Made by a program: the position numbers and the translations under genes | Shown: positions 1-6,660 of the stretch, in pieces | Layout of the letters: the number at the start of each line of letters is the position of its first letter | How positions within the stretch are numbered: position 1 is the first letter of the stretch | The notes under the pieces: model-generated | Database searches by the model: none | The model's input: only the letters and a program-made list of their open reading frames with translations | What the model was told of the DNA's origin: nothing | From: an uncultured Collinsella sp. | GTDB lineage: Bacteria; Actinomycetota; Coriobacteriia; Coriobacteriales; Coriobacteriaceae | DNA length: 10,115 bases | Direction: 5' to 3' | Assembly (NCBI GenBank): GCA_934654605.1 | Contig: CAKUGH010000056.1 | Span: forward strand, 1-10,115

Positions 1-3
1 GGC

Positions 4-1671
4 TTAGAACAGGCCGGTGATGTTGCCGTCGTTGTCGACGTCGATGTTCTCGGCCGCGGGGACCTTGGGCAGGCCCGGCATGGTCAGAACGCTACCGGTC
101 AGCGCGACCACAAAGTGGGCGCCGGCGGAAACCTTGAGCTCACGTACCGTGATGCGGAAGCCCTCGGGGGCACCTAACGCCTTGGCGTTATCGCTAAAGC
201 TGTACTGCGTCTTGGCCACGCACACCGGCAGGTTGCCAAAGCCGTTCTCGCGCAGCTCGGCGAGCTGTCGCTTGGCGGCCGGCGTAAAGTCGACGCCATC
301 GGCGCGGTAGACCTTGGTGGCAACGGCCTCGAGGGCGTCGGCCACATCGGCGCCGTCCTCGTAGGCAAACTTGAGCTCGCTCGGCTGCTCGATCAGGCGC
401 ATAACCTCATCGGCCAGGTCGAGTGCGCCCTCGCCGCCCTTGGCCCAGACCTCAGACAGCTTAACGTTGACACCGAGCTTCTGGCACTCGGACTCGATGA
501 GCTCCAGCTCGGCCTCGGTGTCCGTCGGGAAGCGGTTGATGGCAACCACGCAGGGCAGGCCGTAGACATTCTGAATGTTGTCGACGTGGCGCAGCAGGTT
601 GGGCATACCGGCTTTGAGGGCCTCGAGGTTCTCCTCGTTGAGGTCGGCCTTGGCGACACCACCGTTGTACTTAAGCGCGCGGGCAGTGGCAACGACCACG
701 ACAGCACTGGGGCGAACGCCCGTCATGCGGCACTTGATATCGAGGAACTTCTCGGCACCCAGGTCGGCGCCGAAGCCGGCCTCGGTAATGGCGACATCGC
801 CAAAGCGCATGGCCATGCGGGTAGCCATGATGGAGTTGCAGCCGTGGGCAATATTGGCGAAGGGGCCACCGTGGACAAACGCAGGCGTACCCTCGAGCGT
901 CTGGACCAGATTGGGTTTGAGCGCATCCTTAAGTAGGGCCGCCATGGCGCCTTGGGCCTTAAGGTCGCGGGCGCGGACGGGCTCGCCGGCATAGCTGTAG
1001 CCGACGACAATCTCGCCCAAGCGCTCCTTGAGGTCGTTGATGCTCGTGGACAGGCACAGGATTGCCATGACCTCGGAGGCAACGGTGATGTCGAAGCCGT
1101 CCTCGCGCGGCACGCCCTGAGCCTTGCCGCCAATGCCGTCGATGACGTGGCGCAGCTGACGGTCGTTCATGTCGACGACGCGCTTCCAGGTGATGCGCTT
1201 GACGTCGATGCCGAGCTGGTTGCCCTGCTGAATATGGTTGTCGAGCATGGCGGCCAGCAGGTTGTTGGCGGCACCGATGGCATGGAAGTCACCGGTAAAG
1301 TGCAGGTTGATGTCCTCCATGGGGATGACCTGAGCCCAACCGCCGCCGGCGGCACCGCCCTTCACGCCAAACACGGGACCGAGCGAAGGCTCGCGAAGGG
1401 CCACGGCGCTCTTGACGCCGCGACGACGTAGGCCGTCGGCCAGACCGATGGTCGTGGTGGTCTTGCCCTCGCCCGCGGGCGTGGGGTTGATAGCGGTCAC
1501 GAGGACAAGCTTGGCCTGGTGATCAGTTGGCTCGTTGAGCAGGGAATAGTCGACCTTTGCCTTGTCAAAGCCGTACGGAATCAGATGCTTAACGTCGACG
1601 CCGGCGTTCTTGGCCACCTCGGTGATAGGCAGCGGCGTAACAGAACGTGCGATTTCGATGTCAGTAGGCAT
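4..1671 (-). CDS. fhs: Formate-tetrahydrofolate ligase
   Basis: This cytosolic enzyme joins formate to tetrahydrofolate using ATP, giving 10-formyl-tetrahydrofolate for purine synthesis, initiator-tRNA formylation or the methyl branch of acetogenic-type pathways. The 555-residue product has the usual family length. The nucleotide-binding segment [11 protein letters not shown] is at residues 64-74. The first family signature is seen as [11 protein letters not shown] (W where Y is usual) and the second as [12 protein letters not shown]. The frame stays open upstream to 1746, but the ATG at 1671 is chosen because AAAGGA lies 6 nt before it and because [10 protein letters not shown] matches the usual N-terminus. 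The gene appears monocistronic relative to ruvB: a 144-nt gap with its own promoter candidate separates them. Its stop is TAA at the left window edge, so whether another gene follows in the same transcript cannot be seen. Identity is certain from the motifs. The metabolic role in this organism is inferred. Confidence 0.97.
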   Translation of the reverse strand: MPTDIEIARSVTPLPITEVAKNAGVDVKHLIPYGFDKAKVDYSLLNEPTDHQAKLVLVTAINPTPAGEGKTTTTIGLADGLRRRGVKSAVALREPSLGPVFGVKGGAAGGGWAQVIPMEDINLHFTGDFHAIGAANNLLAAMLDNHIQQGNQLGIDVKRITWKRVVDMNDRQLRHVIDGIGGKAQGVPREDGFDITVASEVMAILCLSTSINDLKERLGEIVVGYSYAGEPVRARDLKAQGAMAALLKDALKPNLVQTLEGTPAFVHGGPFANIAHGCNSIMATRMAMRFGDVAITEAGFGADLGAEKFLDIKCRMTGVRPSAVVVVATARALKYNGGVAKADLNEENLEALKAGMPNLLRHVDNIQNVYGLPCVVAINRFPTDTEAELELIESECQKLGVNVKLSEVWAKGGEGALDLADEVMRLIEQPSELKFAYEDGADVADALEAVATKVYRADGVDFTPAAKRQLAELRENGFGNLPVCVAKTQYSFSDNAKALGAPEGFRITVRELKVSAGAHFVVALTGSVLTMPGLPKVPAAENIDVDNDGNITGLF

Positions 1672-1677
1672 GGGCGG

Positions 1678-1683
1678 TCCTTT
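1678..1683 (-). promoter_or_regulatory. Ribosome binding site of fhs
   Basis: On the minus strand AAAGGA stands 6 nt before the ATG at 1671. It decides the start against the longer open frame that begins at 1746, which would add 25 residues unlike the family N-terminus. Confidence 0.8.
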
Positions 1684-1711
1684 CGTTACCGGATGAGAAA
1701 AAGACCAATCC

Positions 1712-1740
1712 AGCATAGCACGCACGCGCAATAGAAAAAC
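1712..1740 (-). promoter_or_regulatory. Candidate sigma-70-type promoter of fhs
   Basis: On the minus strand an extended -10 element, TGC followed by TATGCT (1717-1712), lies about 41 nt before the fhs ATG. A weak T-rich -35 (GTTTTT, 1740-1735) stands 17 nt upstream. The -35 is poor, which fits dependence on the TG extension. The predicted start near 1705 would leave a leader of roughly 34 nt, too short for a folate riboswitch. Confidence 0.45.
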
Positions 1741-1761
1741 GCCCACAACCGACGAACGGCG
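1735..1761 (-). terminator. Possible weak Rho-independent terminator after ruvB
   Basis: On the minus strand CGCC (1761-1758) can pair with GGCG (1743-1740) across a 14-nt loop, and five T residues (1739-1735) follow directly. The stem is only 4 bp, so strength is doubtful. The T run doubles as the candidate -35 region of fhs. No better hairpin is seen between the ruvB stop and fhs. Confidence 0.3.
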
Positions 1762-1815
1762 ATATGTTTATCCAATGCCCAGCGATAGCCTACAAACCTG
1801 CCAAAACAAAAGCCC

Positions 1816-2883
1816 CTAAGTGGTCGGCTCGATCCCCAAATGTTCAAAGGTGCGAAGCGTCGCCTGGCGACCCTGTGGCGTGCGTATCATCAAACCGCAC
1901 TGCAGCAGATAGGGCTCGTACACGTCCTCGAGTGTACCCGGGTCCTCGCCTACCGCGCTGGCAAGCGTGGTCAGGCCCACGGCGCGACCGGAGAACGTCT
2001 TGGCAAGCGTTTCCAAAATGCGAATGTCCATCCAGTCCAAGCCAAGCTCGTCGATCTCGAAGAACTCGAGCGCCTGACGGCAGATGTCGAGCTCGATGGG
2101 ACCGTTGCCGCGCACTTGCGCGTAGTCGCGCACGCGCTTGAGCAGACGGTTGGCAAGACGCGGCGTGCCACGCGAACGCGAGCCGATCTCGAGCGCGCTG
2201 GGGTGGTCAATCGTCACGCCCAAGATGGTCGCCGAGCGCGTCACGATCTGGGCGAGCTCCTCGACGGTGTAGTAATCCAGGCGATACGAAATGCCAAACC
2301 GGTCGCGCAGCGGGCCCGTGAGCATGCCGGAACGGGTCGTGGCCGCCACCAGCGTAAACTTGGGGATATCCAGGCGAATCGAGCGTGCCGCCGGACCCTT
2401 GCCGATCACGATATCGAGCGCAAAATCCTCCATCGCGGGATACAGCACTTCCTCGACCGAACGGTTGAGGCGGTGGATCTCGTCGATAAACAGAACGTCG
2501 CCCGGTTGCAGGTTGGTAAGAATAGCCGCCAGGTCACCGGTACGCGCGATGGCCGGACCGCTCGTCGTCTTAATCTGGGCGCCCAGCTCGTTAGCGATAA
2601 CCGTGGCCAGCGTGGTTTTGCCCAGACCCGGAGGGCCCGAGAAGATCACGTGGTCGAGCGTCTCGCCACGGCTCTGCGCCGCCTCGATCAACACGCGCAG
2701 GCTCTGCTTGATGTGCTCCTGGCCACAGTAGTCGTCCAGGCGCTGAGGGCGCAGGGTGCGATCGACATCGAGGTCCTCGGGCGTCAGCTCCGAGCCCACC
2801 ATGCGCTCGCCATGCGCCATGGATGCCGCCGGCGAGTTGCCGGGCGTCGCCCACAGGTCCTGAGAGTCATCGGCTTCCCACAT
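1816..2883 (-). CDS. ruvB: Holliday junction branch migration ATPase RuvB
   Basis: RuvB is the hexameric AAA+ motor that, with RuvA, drives branch migration of Holliday junctions. The 355-residue product shows Walker A GPPGLGKT (83-90), Walker B LFIDEI (131-136), sensor 1 around AATT (180-183), the GPLRDRFG segment carrying the arginine finger (190-197) and sensor 2 [15 protein letters not shown] (236-250). A C-terminal winged helix begins near [13 protein letters not shown]. The ATG at 2883 is preferred: it shares its A with the ruvA stop (TGATG) and has GGA 6 nt upstream. A GTG at 2886, giving a 4-nt GTGA overlap and one more residue, is nearly as good. Even from 2883 the stretch before the conserved LRP is about 20 residues longer than usual, so the internal ATGs at 2820 or 2802 are possible. 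Last gene of ruvCAB. Confidence 0.97.
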   Translation of the reverse strand: MWEADDSQDLWATPGNSPAASMAHGERMVGSELTPEDLDVDRTLRPQRLDDYCGQEHIKQSLRVLIEAAQSRGETLDHVIFSGPPGLGKTTLATVIANELGAQIKTTSGPAIARTGDLAAILTNLQPGDVLFIDEIHRLNRSVEEVLYPAMEDFALDIVIGKGPAARSIRLDIPKFTLVAATTRSGMLTGPLRDRFGISYRLDYYTVEELAQIVTRSATILGVTIDHPSALEIGSRSRGTPRLANRLLKRVRDYAQVRGNGPIELDICRQALEFFEIDELGLDWMDIRILETLAKTFSGRAVGLTTLASAVGEDPGTLEDVYEPYLLQCGLMIRTPQGRQATLRTFEHLGIEPTT

Positions 2884-3503
2884 CACGCATCCATTCCGAG
2901 TCGCTTAAGCGCCGCGCCGAGCAGGTCCTCGACACGCATATCCTGCCCATCATACCCGCTCAGGGCGACATCGGTCTCCTGCGGGCTAAAGCCCATGGAA
3001 AGGAGTGCCGCACGAGCATCGTCGATGGCCGAGGGAGCGGCGGCGGGTACGGGCATCGCGACCTGTCCAGGAATCACGTCGACCGGCACAAAGCCTTTGT
3101 CCTTAGCAAAGGTACTCTTGAGCTCCAGGATGAGACGCTGCGCGGTCTTTTTGCCCACGCCGGGCACCTTGGCCATGCCCTTGTCGTCCTCGGCCATCAC
3201 CAGCGAATACAGCTGTCCCACGGTATAAGTGGAAAGCACAGCGAGCGCCAAGCGCGGGCCGACGCCCGAGACGGACACGAGTCGATCGAACATCGTACGC
3301 TCGTCCTTGGAGGCAAAACCAAAGAGCGTCATAGCGTCCTCGCGTACCTGCATGCGGGTGTAGAGGCGAACCTCGCCGCCGGGCGTCGGCAACGTGGCCG
3401 CGGTGCTGCCCGAGATGCCGAGCTCAAAGCCCACACCCGACACATCGACGACGGCCGAGCTCATCGTGGCCTCGGCAAGCGTTCCATGGAGCTGGGAAAT
3501 CAT
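2883..3503 (-). CDS. ruvA: Holliday junction DNA-binding protein RuvA
   Basis: RuvA binds the four-way junction as a tetramer and loads RuvB. The 206-residue length matches the family. Domain I, the OB-fold, covers about residues 1-63 and includes the VRED segment at 53-56, whose acidic E55 and D56 correspond to the acidic pin of E. coli RuvA. Two helix-hairpin-helix motifs follow: [14 protein letters not shown] (77-90) and [18 protein letters not shown] (112-129). After a Pro/Ala-rich linker (about 138-158), the C-terminal RuvB-binding domain (about 159-206) ends in ALKRLGMDA. The frame is open upstream to 3743, inside ruvC. The start at 3503 is chosen because MISQLHG is the canonical N-terminus and because its ATG overlaps the ruvC stop as TGATG, with AGAGAGGA 11 nt before it. 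Translation is probably coupled to ruvC. Confidence 0.97.
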   Translation of the reverse strand: MISQLHGTLAEATMSSAVVDVSGVGFELGISGSTAATLPTPGGEVRLYTRMQVREDAMTLFGFASKDERTMFDRLVSVSGVGPRLALAVLSTYTVGQLYSLVMAEDDKGMAKVPGVGKKTAQRLILELKSTFAKDKGFVPVDVIPGQVAMPVPAAAPSAIDDARAALLSMGFSPQETDVALSGYDGQDMRVEDLLGAALKRLGMDA

Positions 3504-4024
3504 CAGTATCCGGTTCCTCTCTGTTGATAGAACTCGCCACCGGTGAGGGCGCGGGTGCGGCTGAGGTTTACGTGACAGATGGCGCAGGCCAGGGCATCGG
3601 CGGCATGGTCGGGATGCGGGTCGTGGTCGAGCTGCGTGAGCGTGCGCACCATGTAGGCGACCTGCCGCTTGTCCGCGGCGCCCGTACCCACGACGGCCTG
3701 CTTGATCTGCATGGGCGTATACTCGCCGATCTCGAGCGCGCACTCCGAAAGCGCCACAAGTGCGGCGCCGCGGGCATGTGCCGTAGGGATGGCCGAGCGG
3801 ACGTTGGCGCCAAAGTAGATGCTCTCGATGGCGGCGGTATCGGGACGGTACCGTTCGACGACGTCCTTAAGGTCGCGGGCGATGTGAGACAGGCGCACCG
3901 CAAGCGGACTGCCGGCACTAGTCTCAATGCAGCCATACGCACGGCAGCGAACCTCGCCGCGCCGCTCCTCGATAATCCCCCAACCCGTATGGGCCAAACC
4001 GGGGTCGATACCCAAGATAACCAA
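3503..4024 (-). CDS. ruvC: Crossover junction endodeoxyribonuclease RuvC
   Basis: RuvC is the dimeric resolvase that cuts Holliday junctions bound by RuvAB, in the RNase H-like fold. The 173-residue product begins MVILGIDPG, with the first metal ligand D7. E67 lies in AAIESIYFG. The C-terminal acidic cluster is DHAADALACAICH (139-151), where H140 and D143 occupy the last two ligand positions, giving a D-E-H-D set like that described for Thermus RuvC rather than the D-E-D-D of E. coli. The start is TTG at 4024: GGGGAGG lies 5 nt upstream, there is no nearby ATG or GTG in frame, and a start here gives the exact family N-terminus. First gene of ruvCAB, preceded by a LexA box. The gene ahead of it is the NadE-like gene, not yebC, which is a common upstream neighbour in other bacteria. 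Confidence 0.96.
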   Translation of the reverse strand: MVILGIDPGLAHTGWGIIEERRGEVRCRAYGCIETSAGSPLAVRLSHIARDLKDVVERYRPDTAAIESIYFGANVRSAIPTAHARGAALVALSECALEIGEYTPMQIKQAVVGTGAADKRQVAYMVRTLTQLDHDPHPDHAADALACAICHVNLSRTRALTGGEFYQQRGTGY

Positions 4025-4029
4025 GCCAG

Positions 4030-4036
4030 CCTCCCC
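4030..4036 (-). promoter_or_regulatory. Strong ribosome binding site fixing the TTG start of ruvC
   Basis: GGGGAGG on the minus strand ends 5 nt before TTG at 4024. The near-ideal site may compensate for the weak start codon and is the main reason for choosing TTG. Confidence 0.8.
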
Positions 4037-4040
4037 TCGC

Positions 4041-4063
4041 CTTTTGCCAAGCGCAGGGCAAGG
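4041..4063 (-). other. Small hairpin in the ruvC leader
   Basis: On the minus strand CCTTGCC and GGCAAAAGG can pair around an 8-nt loop (TTGCC/GGCAA perfect core at 4044-4048 and 4057-4061), just upstream of the ruvC ribosome binding site. It could modulate access to that site. It has no adjacent T run and is not a terminator on this evidence. Confidence 0.35.
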
Positions 4064-4079
4064 CCCCGCGCATCATTCA

Positions 4080-4093
4080 CGAACGTCTGTTCT
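4080..4093. promoter_or_regulatory. LexA (SOS) box upstream of ruvCAB
   Basis: The stretch CGAACGTCTGTTCT contains GAAC-N4-GTTC (4081-4092), the core of the LexA operator of Gram-positive bacteria and actinobacteria (consensus CGAAC-N4-GTTCG). One outer base matches and the other differs. It lies 56-69 nt before the ruvC start and directly abuts the TATTCT element at 4099-4094, so bound LexA would block RNA polymerase. This makes DNA-damage induction of the whole ruvCAB operon likely. No experiment is implied: the call rests on the motif plus the known SOS control of ruv genes in other bacteria. Confidence 0.75.
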
Positions 4094-4099
4094 AGAATA
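4094..4099 (-). promoter_or_regulatory. Candidate -10 element of the ruvCAB promoter
   Basis: TATTCT on the minus strand matches four of six bases of TATAAT. It would start transcription near 4087, within the LexA box, leaving a leader of about 63 nt. No recognisable TTGACA-like -35 stands 16-18 nt upstream, so the assignment leans on its position next to the LexA box. Confidence 0.4.
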
Positions 4100-4161
4100 A
4101 CACAACGGGGCCGGTTTGCTTTGCTGAAGCATCGGGGTTGGGAGCGAATCCTATCCCCAGT

Positions 4162-6147
4162 CTAGTTCTGCGAGAAAAACGGGAACTGCCTTGGATCCAC
4201 CGGCGGATGCGGCATCGGTCCGCCCTGAGGTCCACCTTGCGGACCACCCTGACCGCCCATCATCTTATCGATGGCGTCCTGGACCTCGCCCTCAAATTTC
4301 TTCATGCCCTCGTGCAGGCGGCGCTGACCGTCCTCGGAGCGCAGCTCCTCCATCTGCTCGGGCGAAATACCCAGCAGCTCGCCGAGCACGCCCATCATCT
4401 CGTTTCGCATGCGCTCGCTCGTATCTTCGTCGACATAGCGACGAACCTCGGCGCGCGCCAGCGAGTCGACCGTCATGCGCTCTTTGCCGCTGAGCCCCAG
4501 ATCGGACCACGCGAGCATATACGGCCAGGAGCGCTCGGCAAACGAACGGGCCGAGACGATCGGCGTCGTCGGCAGCTGGTGGCGGGCAGCCTCGCCCTGG
4601 CGCACGAGCATCAGCAACAGCGAGCAGGCCTCGGGCTTGCCAGCAGCCATCGGGATATCGTCGAAAGGACGGTTGCGGTCCACGTGCGACTCGAGCGTTC
4701 CATCGACCTCGCCCGGCTCAAGCCCACCGAGCAGCTGCGCCGCGCGGTCGAGCATATCAACCGGACCGTCGAGCGTCGAGAGCGCCTGCGCCAGCACGCG
4801 CTCCATGCAATCCTCCACCGCATTGAGCGTCACGAGCTCCTGCGGCACCACGGCAGACGTACGGTTGCGCACGCGCGCCACAAACTCGAGCGTCGACAGG
4901 TACACGTCGCCAAAGGGCGCAAAGTCGCCCTGGTAGCCGCCGCAAAGCGCCGGAGCCGCCAGCGCGTACTCGGTCTTGGACAGCGGACTCAGCGCCATCG
5001 CGCCCAGCTCGAGCGCCGTATCCTCCAACATCAAACCCAGCGTACGCGAGCGCAGGCGCTCGGCGTCTCCCGCCGACACGTCGCGGTCGAGCACGCGCGA
5101 TGCATCCGGCGCGTCGCGCTCAACCGTGCGAATATGCAGGCGCTCGGCAATGGCACGGACGGCGGCACAACGAGCCGCCTCGGACTCCTCCTGCGCCGGC
5201 GTAAAGATGCGGTTGCGCCCCAGCACCAGGCCAATCACATTGCGCGGACCCAAAGCGTCGACGGCAAGCGCCGCCAGCAAAGACGACGGCAAGTCGCCCT
5301 CGAGCGCCACCACGGCGCGCGACGTACCGTGGGCGCGGGCGTTGTCGCGCACGGCAAGTACCAGCGCCTGCCACAGCCACTCCTCCGAGCGAAACTCGGG
5401 CAGCTCATGGTCCTCCAAGGCATCGAGCATCACGCCGCGCTGAATCTCCTGGACCAGCAGGCTCTCCTCAAAGCACGGCGCCTGGGCCACCACGCGGCCG
5501 CAGTCGTCGAGCACAAACGACCCGCCGGTATACACCGACTCGTCGTACGCGCCGACCGGCGCCATGCAGGCAAACCACACGCTGCGCTTGGATGCGATCT
5601 TGCGGTAGGCTCCGCTGCGCACGGCAGCAACGGCGGCGGTCTCGCGGTTGGTCATATCGAATGCGTTGAACTGGAAATAGGCAATGAGGTCTACGCCGGT
5701 CGGCAGCATCTCGAGCTCGCGGTCGAGGTCGAAAATCACCGCAATGCGCACACCGTCCACATCGAACACCGGCGGCGCCCAACGCGCGTCGTTGTTCTCG
5801 CCGCGTTGCAAGGCAATGCTTGCGCGCGCGGGCACCACGCGACCGTCCTTGAGCATCATGTAGTCGAGCAGCGGCTGGCCCTCAAACGAAACCGCCGCGG
5901 GCACGATGCAGATCATGTCCAGCTCTTGGATGCGCTCGGCGACGCCCGTCAGGCCGGCAAGCATGTCGTGCTCAAAGTCGGCAGCGCCCACCAGGCCGCC
6001 GGGCAGGGCGCCCATAAAGAGCGGAGCCGGCACGCACAGCACGCGCGCACCGCGCTCGTGGGCCAGGCGCGCCTGGTCCTCGATGCGGCCGCAGATACCC
6101 TCAATATCACCCAGGCGCATATCGATCTGTGCAAGTGCGAGCTTCAT
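4162..6147 (-). CDS. NadE-like protein (nitrilase + NAD synthetase fold), probably catalytically inactive
   Basis: The 661 residues follow the plan of glutamine-dependent NAD+ synthetase, which uses a nitrilase-type glutaminase to feed ammonia to a PP-loop synthetase. Domain 1 (about 1-260) starts MKLALAQIDMRLGDIEG. Its Glu-Lys-Cys triad seems lost: PE becomes P40-A41, the Lys region reads ARASIALQ (S110 at the Lys place), and the ICED cysteine region reads VIFDLD (137-142). Domain 2 (about 255-550) retains LAALAVDALGPRNVIGLV (291-308), LSKTEYAL and DFAPFGDV, but the SGGIDS loop is EGDLPS (283-288). About 110 extra C-terminal residues form a charged, probably helical stretch (about 552-628) and a Gly/Pro/Gln tail (629-661). 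The start at 6147 has AAAGGG 7 nt upstream and a family-like N-terminus. No membrane segment or signal peptide is visible. Automated pipelines may label it NAD+ synthase. I infer a pseudoenzyme with a binding or regulatory role, function unknown. Confidence 0.85.
   Translation of the reverse strand: MKLALAQIDMRLGDIEGICGRIEDQARLAHERGARVLCVPAPLFMGALPGGLVGAADFEHDMLAGLTGVAERIQELDMICIVPAAVSFEGQPLLDYMMLKDGRVVPARASIALQRGENNDARWAPPVFDVDGVRIAVIFDLDRELEMLPTGVDLIAYFQFNAFDMTNRETAAVAAVRSGAYRKIASKRSVWFACMAPVGAYDESVYTGGSFVLDDCGRVVAQAPCFEESLLVQEIQRGVMLDALEDHELPEFRSEEWLWQALVLAVRDNARAHGTSRAVVALEGDLPSSLLAALAVDALGPRNVIGLVLGRNRIFTPAQEESEAARCAAVRAIAERLHIRTVERDAPDASRVLDRDVSAGDAERLRSRTLGLMLEDTALELGAMALSPLSKTEYALAAPALCGGYQGDFAPFGDVYLSTLEFVARVRNRTSAVVPQELVTLNAVEDCMERVLAQALSTLDGPVDMLDRAAQLLGGLEPGEVDGTLESHVDRNRPFDDIPMAAGKPEACSLLLMLVRQGEAARHQLPTTPIVSARSFAERSWPYMLAWSDLGLSGKERMTVDSLARAEVRRYVDEDTSERMRNEMMGVLGELLGISPEQMEELRSEDGQRRLHEGMKKFEGEVQDAIDKMMGGQGGPQGGPQGGPMPHPPVDPRQFPFFSQN
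4216..4257 (-). repeat. GGPQ tandem repeat in the NadE-like C-terminal tail
   Basis: Residues 631-644 read GGQGGPQGGPQGGP, three GGP units in a disordered-looking tail that then runs through MPHPPVDPRQFPFF to the stop. The copies use different synonymous codons (for example GGTGGTCCG, GGTGGACCT, GGCGGACCG). This argues against very recent slippage and for an established protein feature. Confidence 0.8.
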
Positions 6148-6186
6148 GGCTCAGCCCTTTCCGTCGTAAACCATCGTTGTCGTAGT

Positions 6187-6218
6187 AAAAGCGCCGGCCG
6201 CATGATGCAGTCGGCGCT
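6187..6218 (-). terminator. Probable Rho-independent terminator after the superoxide reductase gene
   Basis: On the minus strand AGCGCCG (6218-6212) pairs perfectly with CGGCGCT (6196-6190) around a 15-nt loop that can itself pair GCA/TGC, followed by a short TTTT run (6190-6187). It lies about 47 nt past the sor stop and would separate sor from the NadE-like gene. A small CCCC/GGGG hairpin also lies just past the sor stop, near 6243-6255. Confidence 0.6.
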
Positions 6219-6264
6219 CGCATGTGCATATGCTAGCTATGATACCCCGAGCGGGGGCACGCTC

Positions 6265-6627
6265 CTAGAACGTCGCGGACCACAGCCCGTGCAGGTTGCA
6301 GTAGGCATAGACGGTACCGGTCTTGGAACCGCCGGCAAAAAACGTCGCGGGCTTCATGCCGGGCTGGAGGTAATGAACCTCCAGACGGCCCTCGGCCTCA
6401 AGGGCGATCCACTCGATGTAGTGCTCGGGCACCATAGGATGCTCGACCGAGCCCACGCGCGCACGGATCACGTGGCCGTCGCGCTCGCTCTCGACGACGG
6501 GCACGTGCTTCTCGTGTGCCGCGTCCTCGATGTTCGCGGTCAGCTCCGTGCAGCCGGCAGGGGTTGCAACGTCGTCGCCAAGGGCGGCAATGAGCTTGCC
6601 GTCGGGGTCCTTAAAGAATTTCGCCAT
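6265..6627 (-). CDS. Superoxide reductase, desulfoferrodoxin family with degenerate N-terminal domain
   Basis: This cytosolic iron protein reduces superoxide to hydrogen peroxide without releasing oxygen, typical of anaerobes, with electrons from rubredoxin or a similar donor. The 120 residues hold all ligands of the Fe(His)4Cys centre: H41 in EKHVP (with catalytic K40), H63 and H69 in VEHPMVPEHYIEWI, and C110 and H113 in YCNLHGLW. The N-terminal 35 residues resemble the rubredoxin-like domain of desulfoferrodoxin, but only C26 of its four iron-binding cysteines remains. That is the pattern of class III superoxide reductases such as the Treponema enzyme. The frame is open up to 6963, inside the helicase gene, but the ATG at 6627 has AAAGGAG 6 nt upstream and the family N-terminus. 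It lies 101 nt after the helicase stop and is followed by a terminator, so it is probably a short transcript or the end of one. Confidence 0.95.
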   Translation of the reverse strand: MAKFFKDPDGKLIAALGDDVATPAGCTELTANIEDAAHEKHVPVVESERDGHVIRARVGSVEHPMVPEHYIEWIALEAEGRLEVHYLQPGMKPATFFAGGSKTGTVYAYCNLHGLWSATF

Positions 6628-6633
6628 GATGTT

Positions 6634-6640
6634 CTCCTTT
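6634..6640 (-). promoter_or_regulatory. Ribosome binding site of the superoxide reductase gene
   Basis: AAAGGAG on the minus strand ends 6 nt before the ATG at 6627. It is a near-perfect site that settles the start against the much longer open frame reaching into the helicase gene. Confidence 0.8.
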
Positions 6641-6660
6641 GCTGATGTGCCAATGTTCTC

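Larger units (their letters stand above)
4062..4112. repeat. 7-bp inverted repeat flanking the LexA box
   Basis: GGCCCCG at 4062-4068 and CGGGGCC at 4106-4112 are perfect reverse complements separated by 37 nt. The midpoint (4087) coincides within half a base with the midpoint of the LexA core (4086.5). The right arm lies upstream of the predicted transcription start, so a hairpin in the ruv mRNA is not the obvious explanation. Confidence 0.5.

Noticed and set aside
1672..1746. Longer fhs start at 1746
   Set aside because: It would add 25 residues unlike the family, cover the promoter candidate and ignore the AAAGGA site in front of the ATG at 1671.
1672..1815. Folate or other riboswitch before fhs
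   Set aside because: The predicted leader is about 34 nt and shows no conserved riboswitch features.
1840..3228. Plus-strand open frame of 462 codons opposite ruvB and ruvA
   Set aside because: It lies antisense to two certain genes, has Arg/His/Gln-rich composition and shows no domain. It is a GC-driven shadow frame.
3504..3743. Longer ruvA start at 3743
   Set aside because: The extension overlaps ruvC in another frame, is Arg/His/Pro-rich and precedes the canonical MISQLHG N-terminus.
4113..4161. Terminator after the NadE-like gene
   Set aside because: Only weak stems (GGGG/CCCC with internal loops, GCTT/AAGC) occur and no T run follows, so a Rho-independent terminator is not supported.
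4162..6147. Annotation of this gene as a working NAD+ synthetase (nadE)
   Set aside because: The overall similarity is real, but the residues needed for glutamine hydrolysis and for adenylation are not at their expected places, so the enzyme name would mislead.
4138..6645. Plus-strand open frame of 835 codons opposite the NadE-like and superoxide reductase genes
   Set aside because: It is antisense to two convincing genes and spans their intergenic terminator. Its translation is rich in Arg, His, Ala and Leu with no recognisable domain, as expected of a shadow frame in GC-rich DNA.
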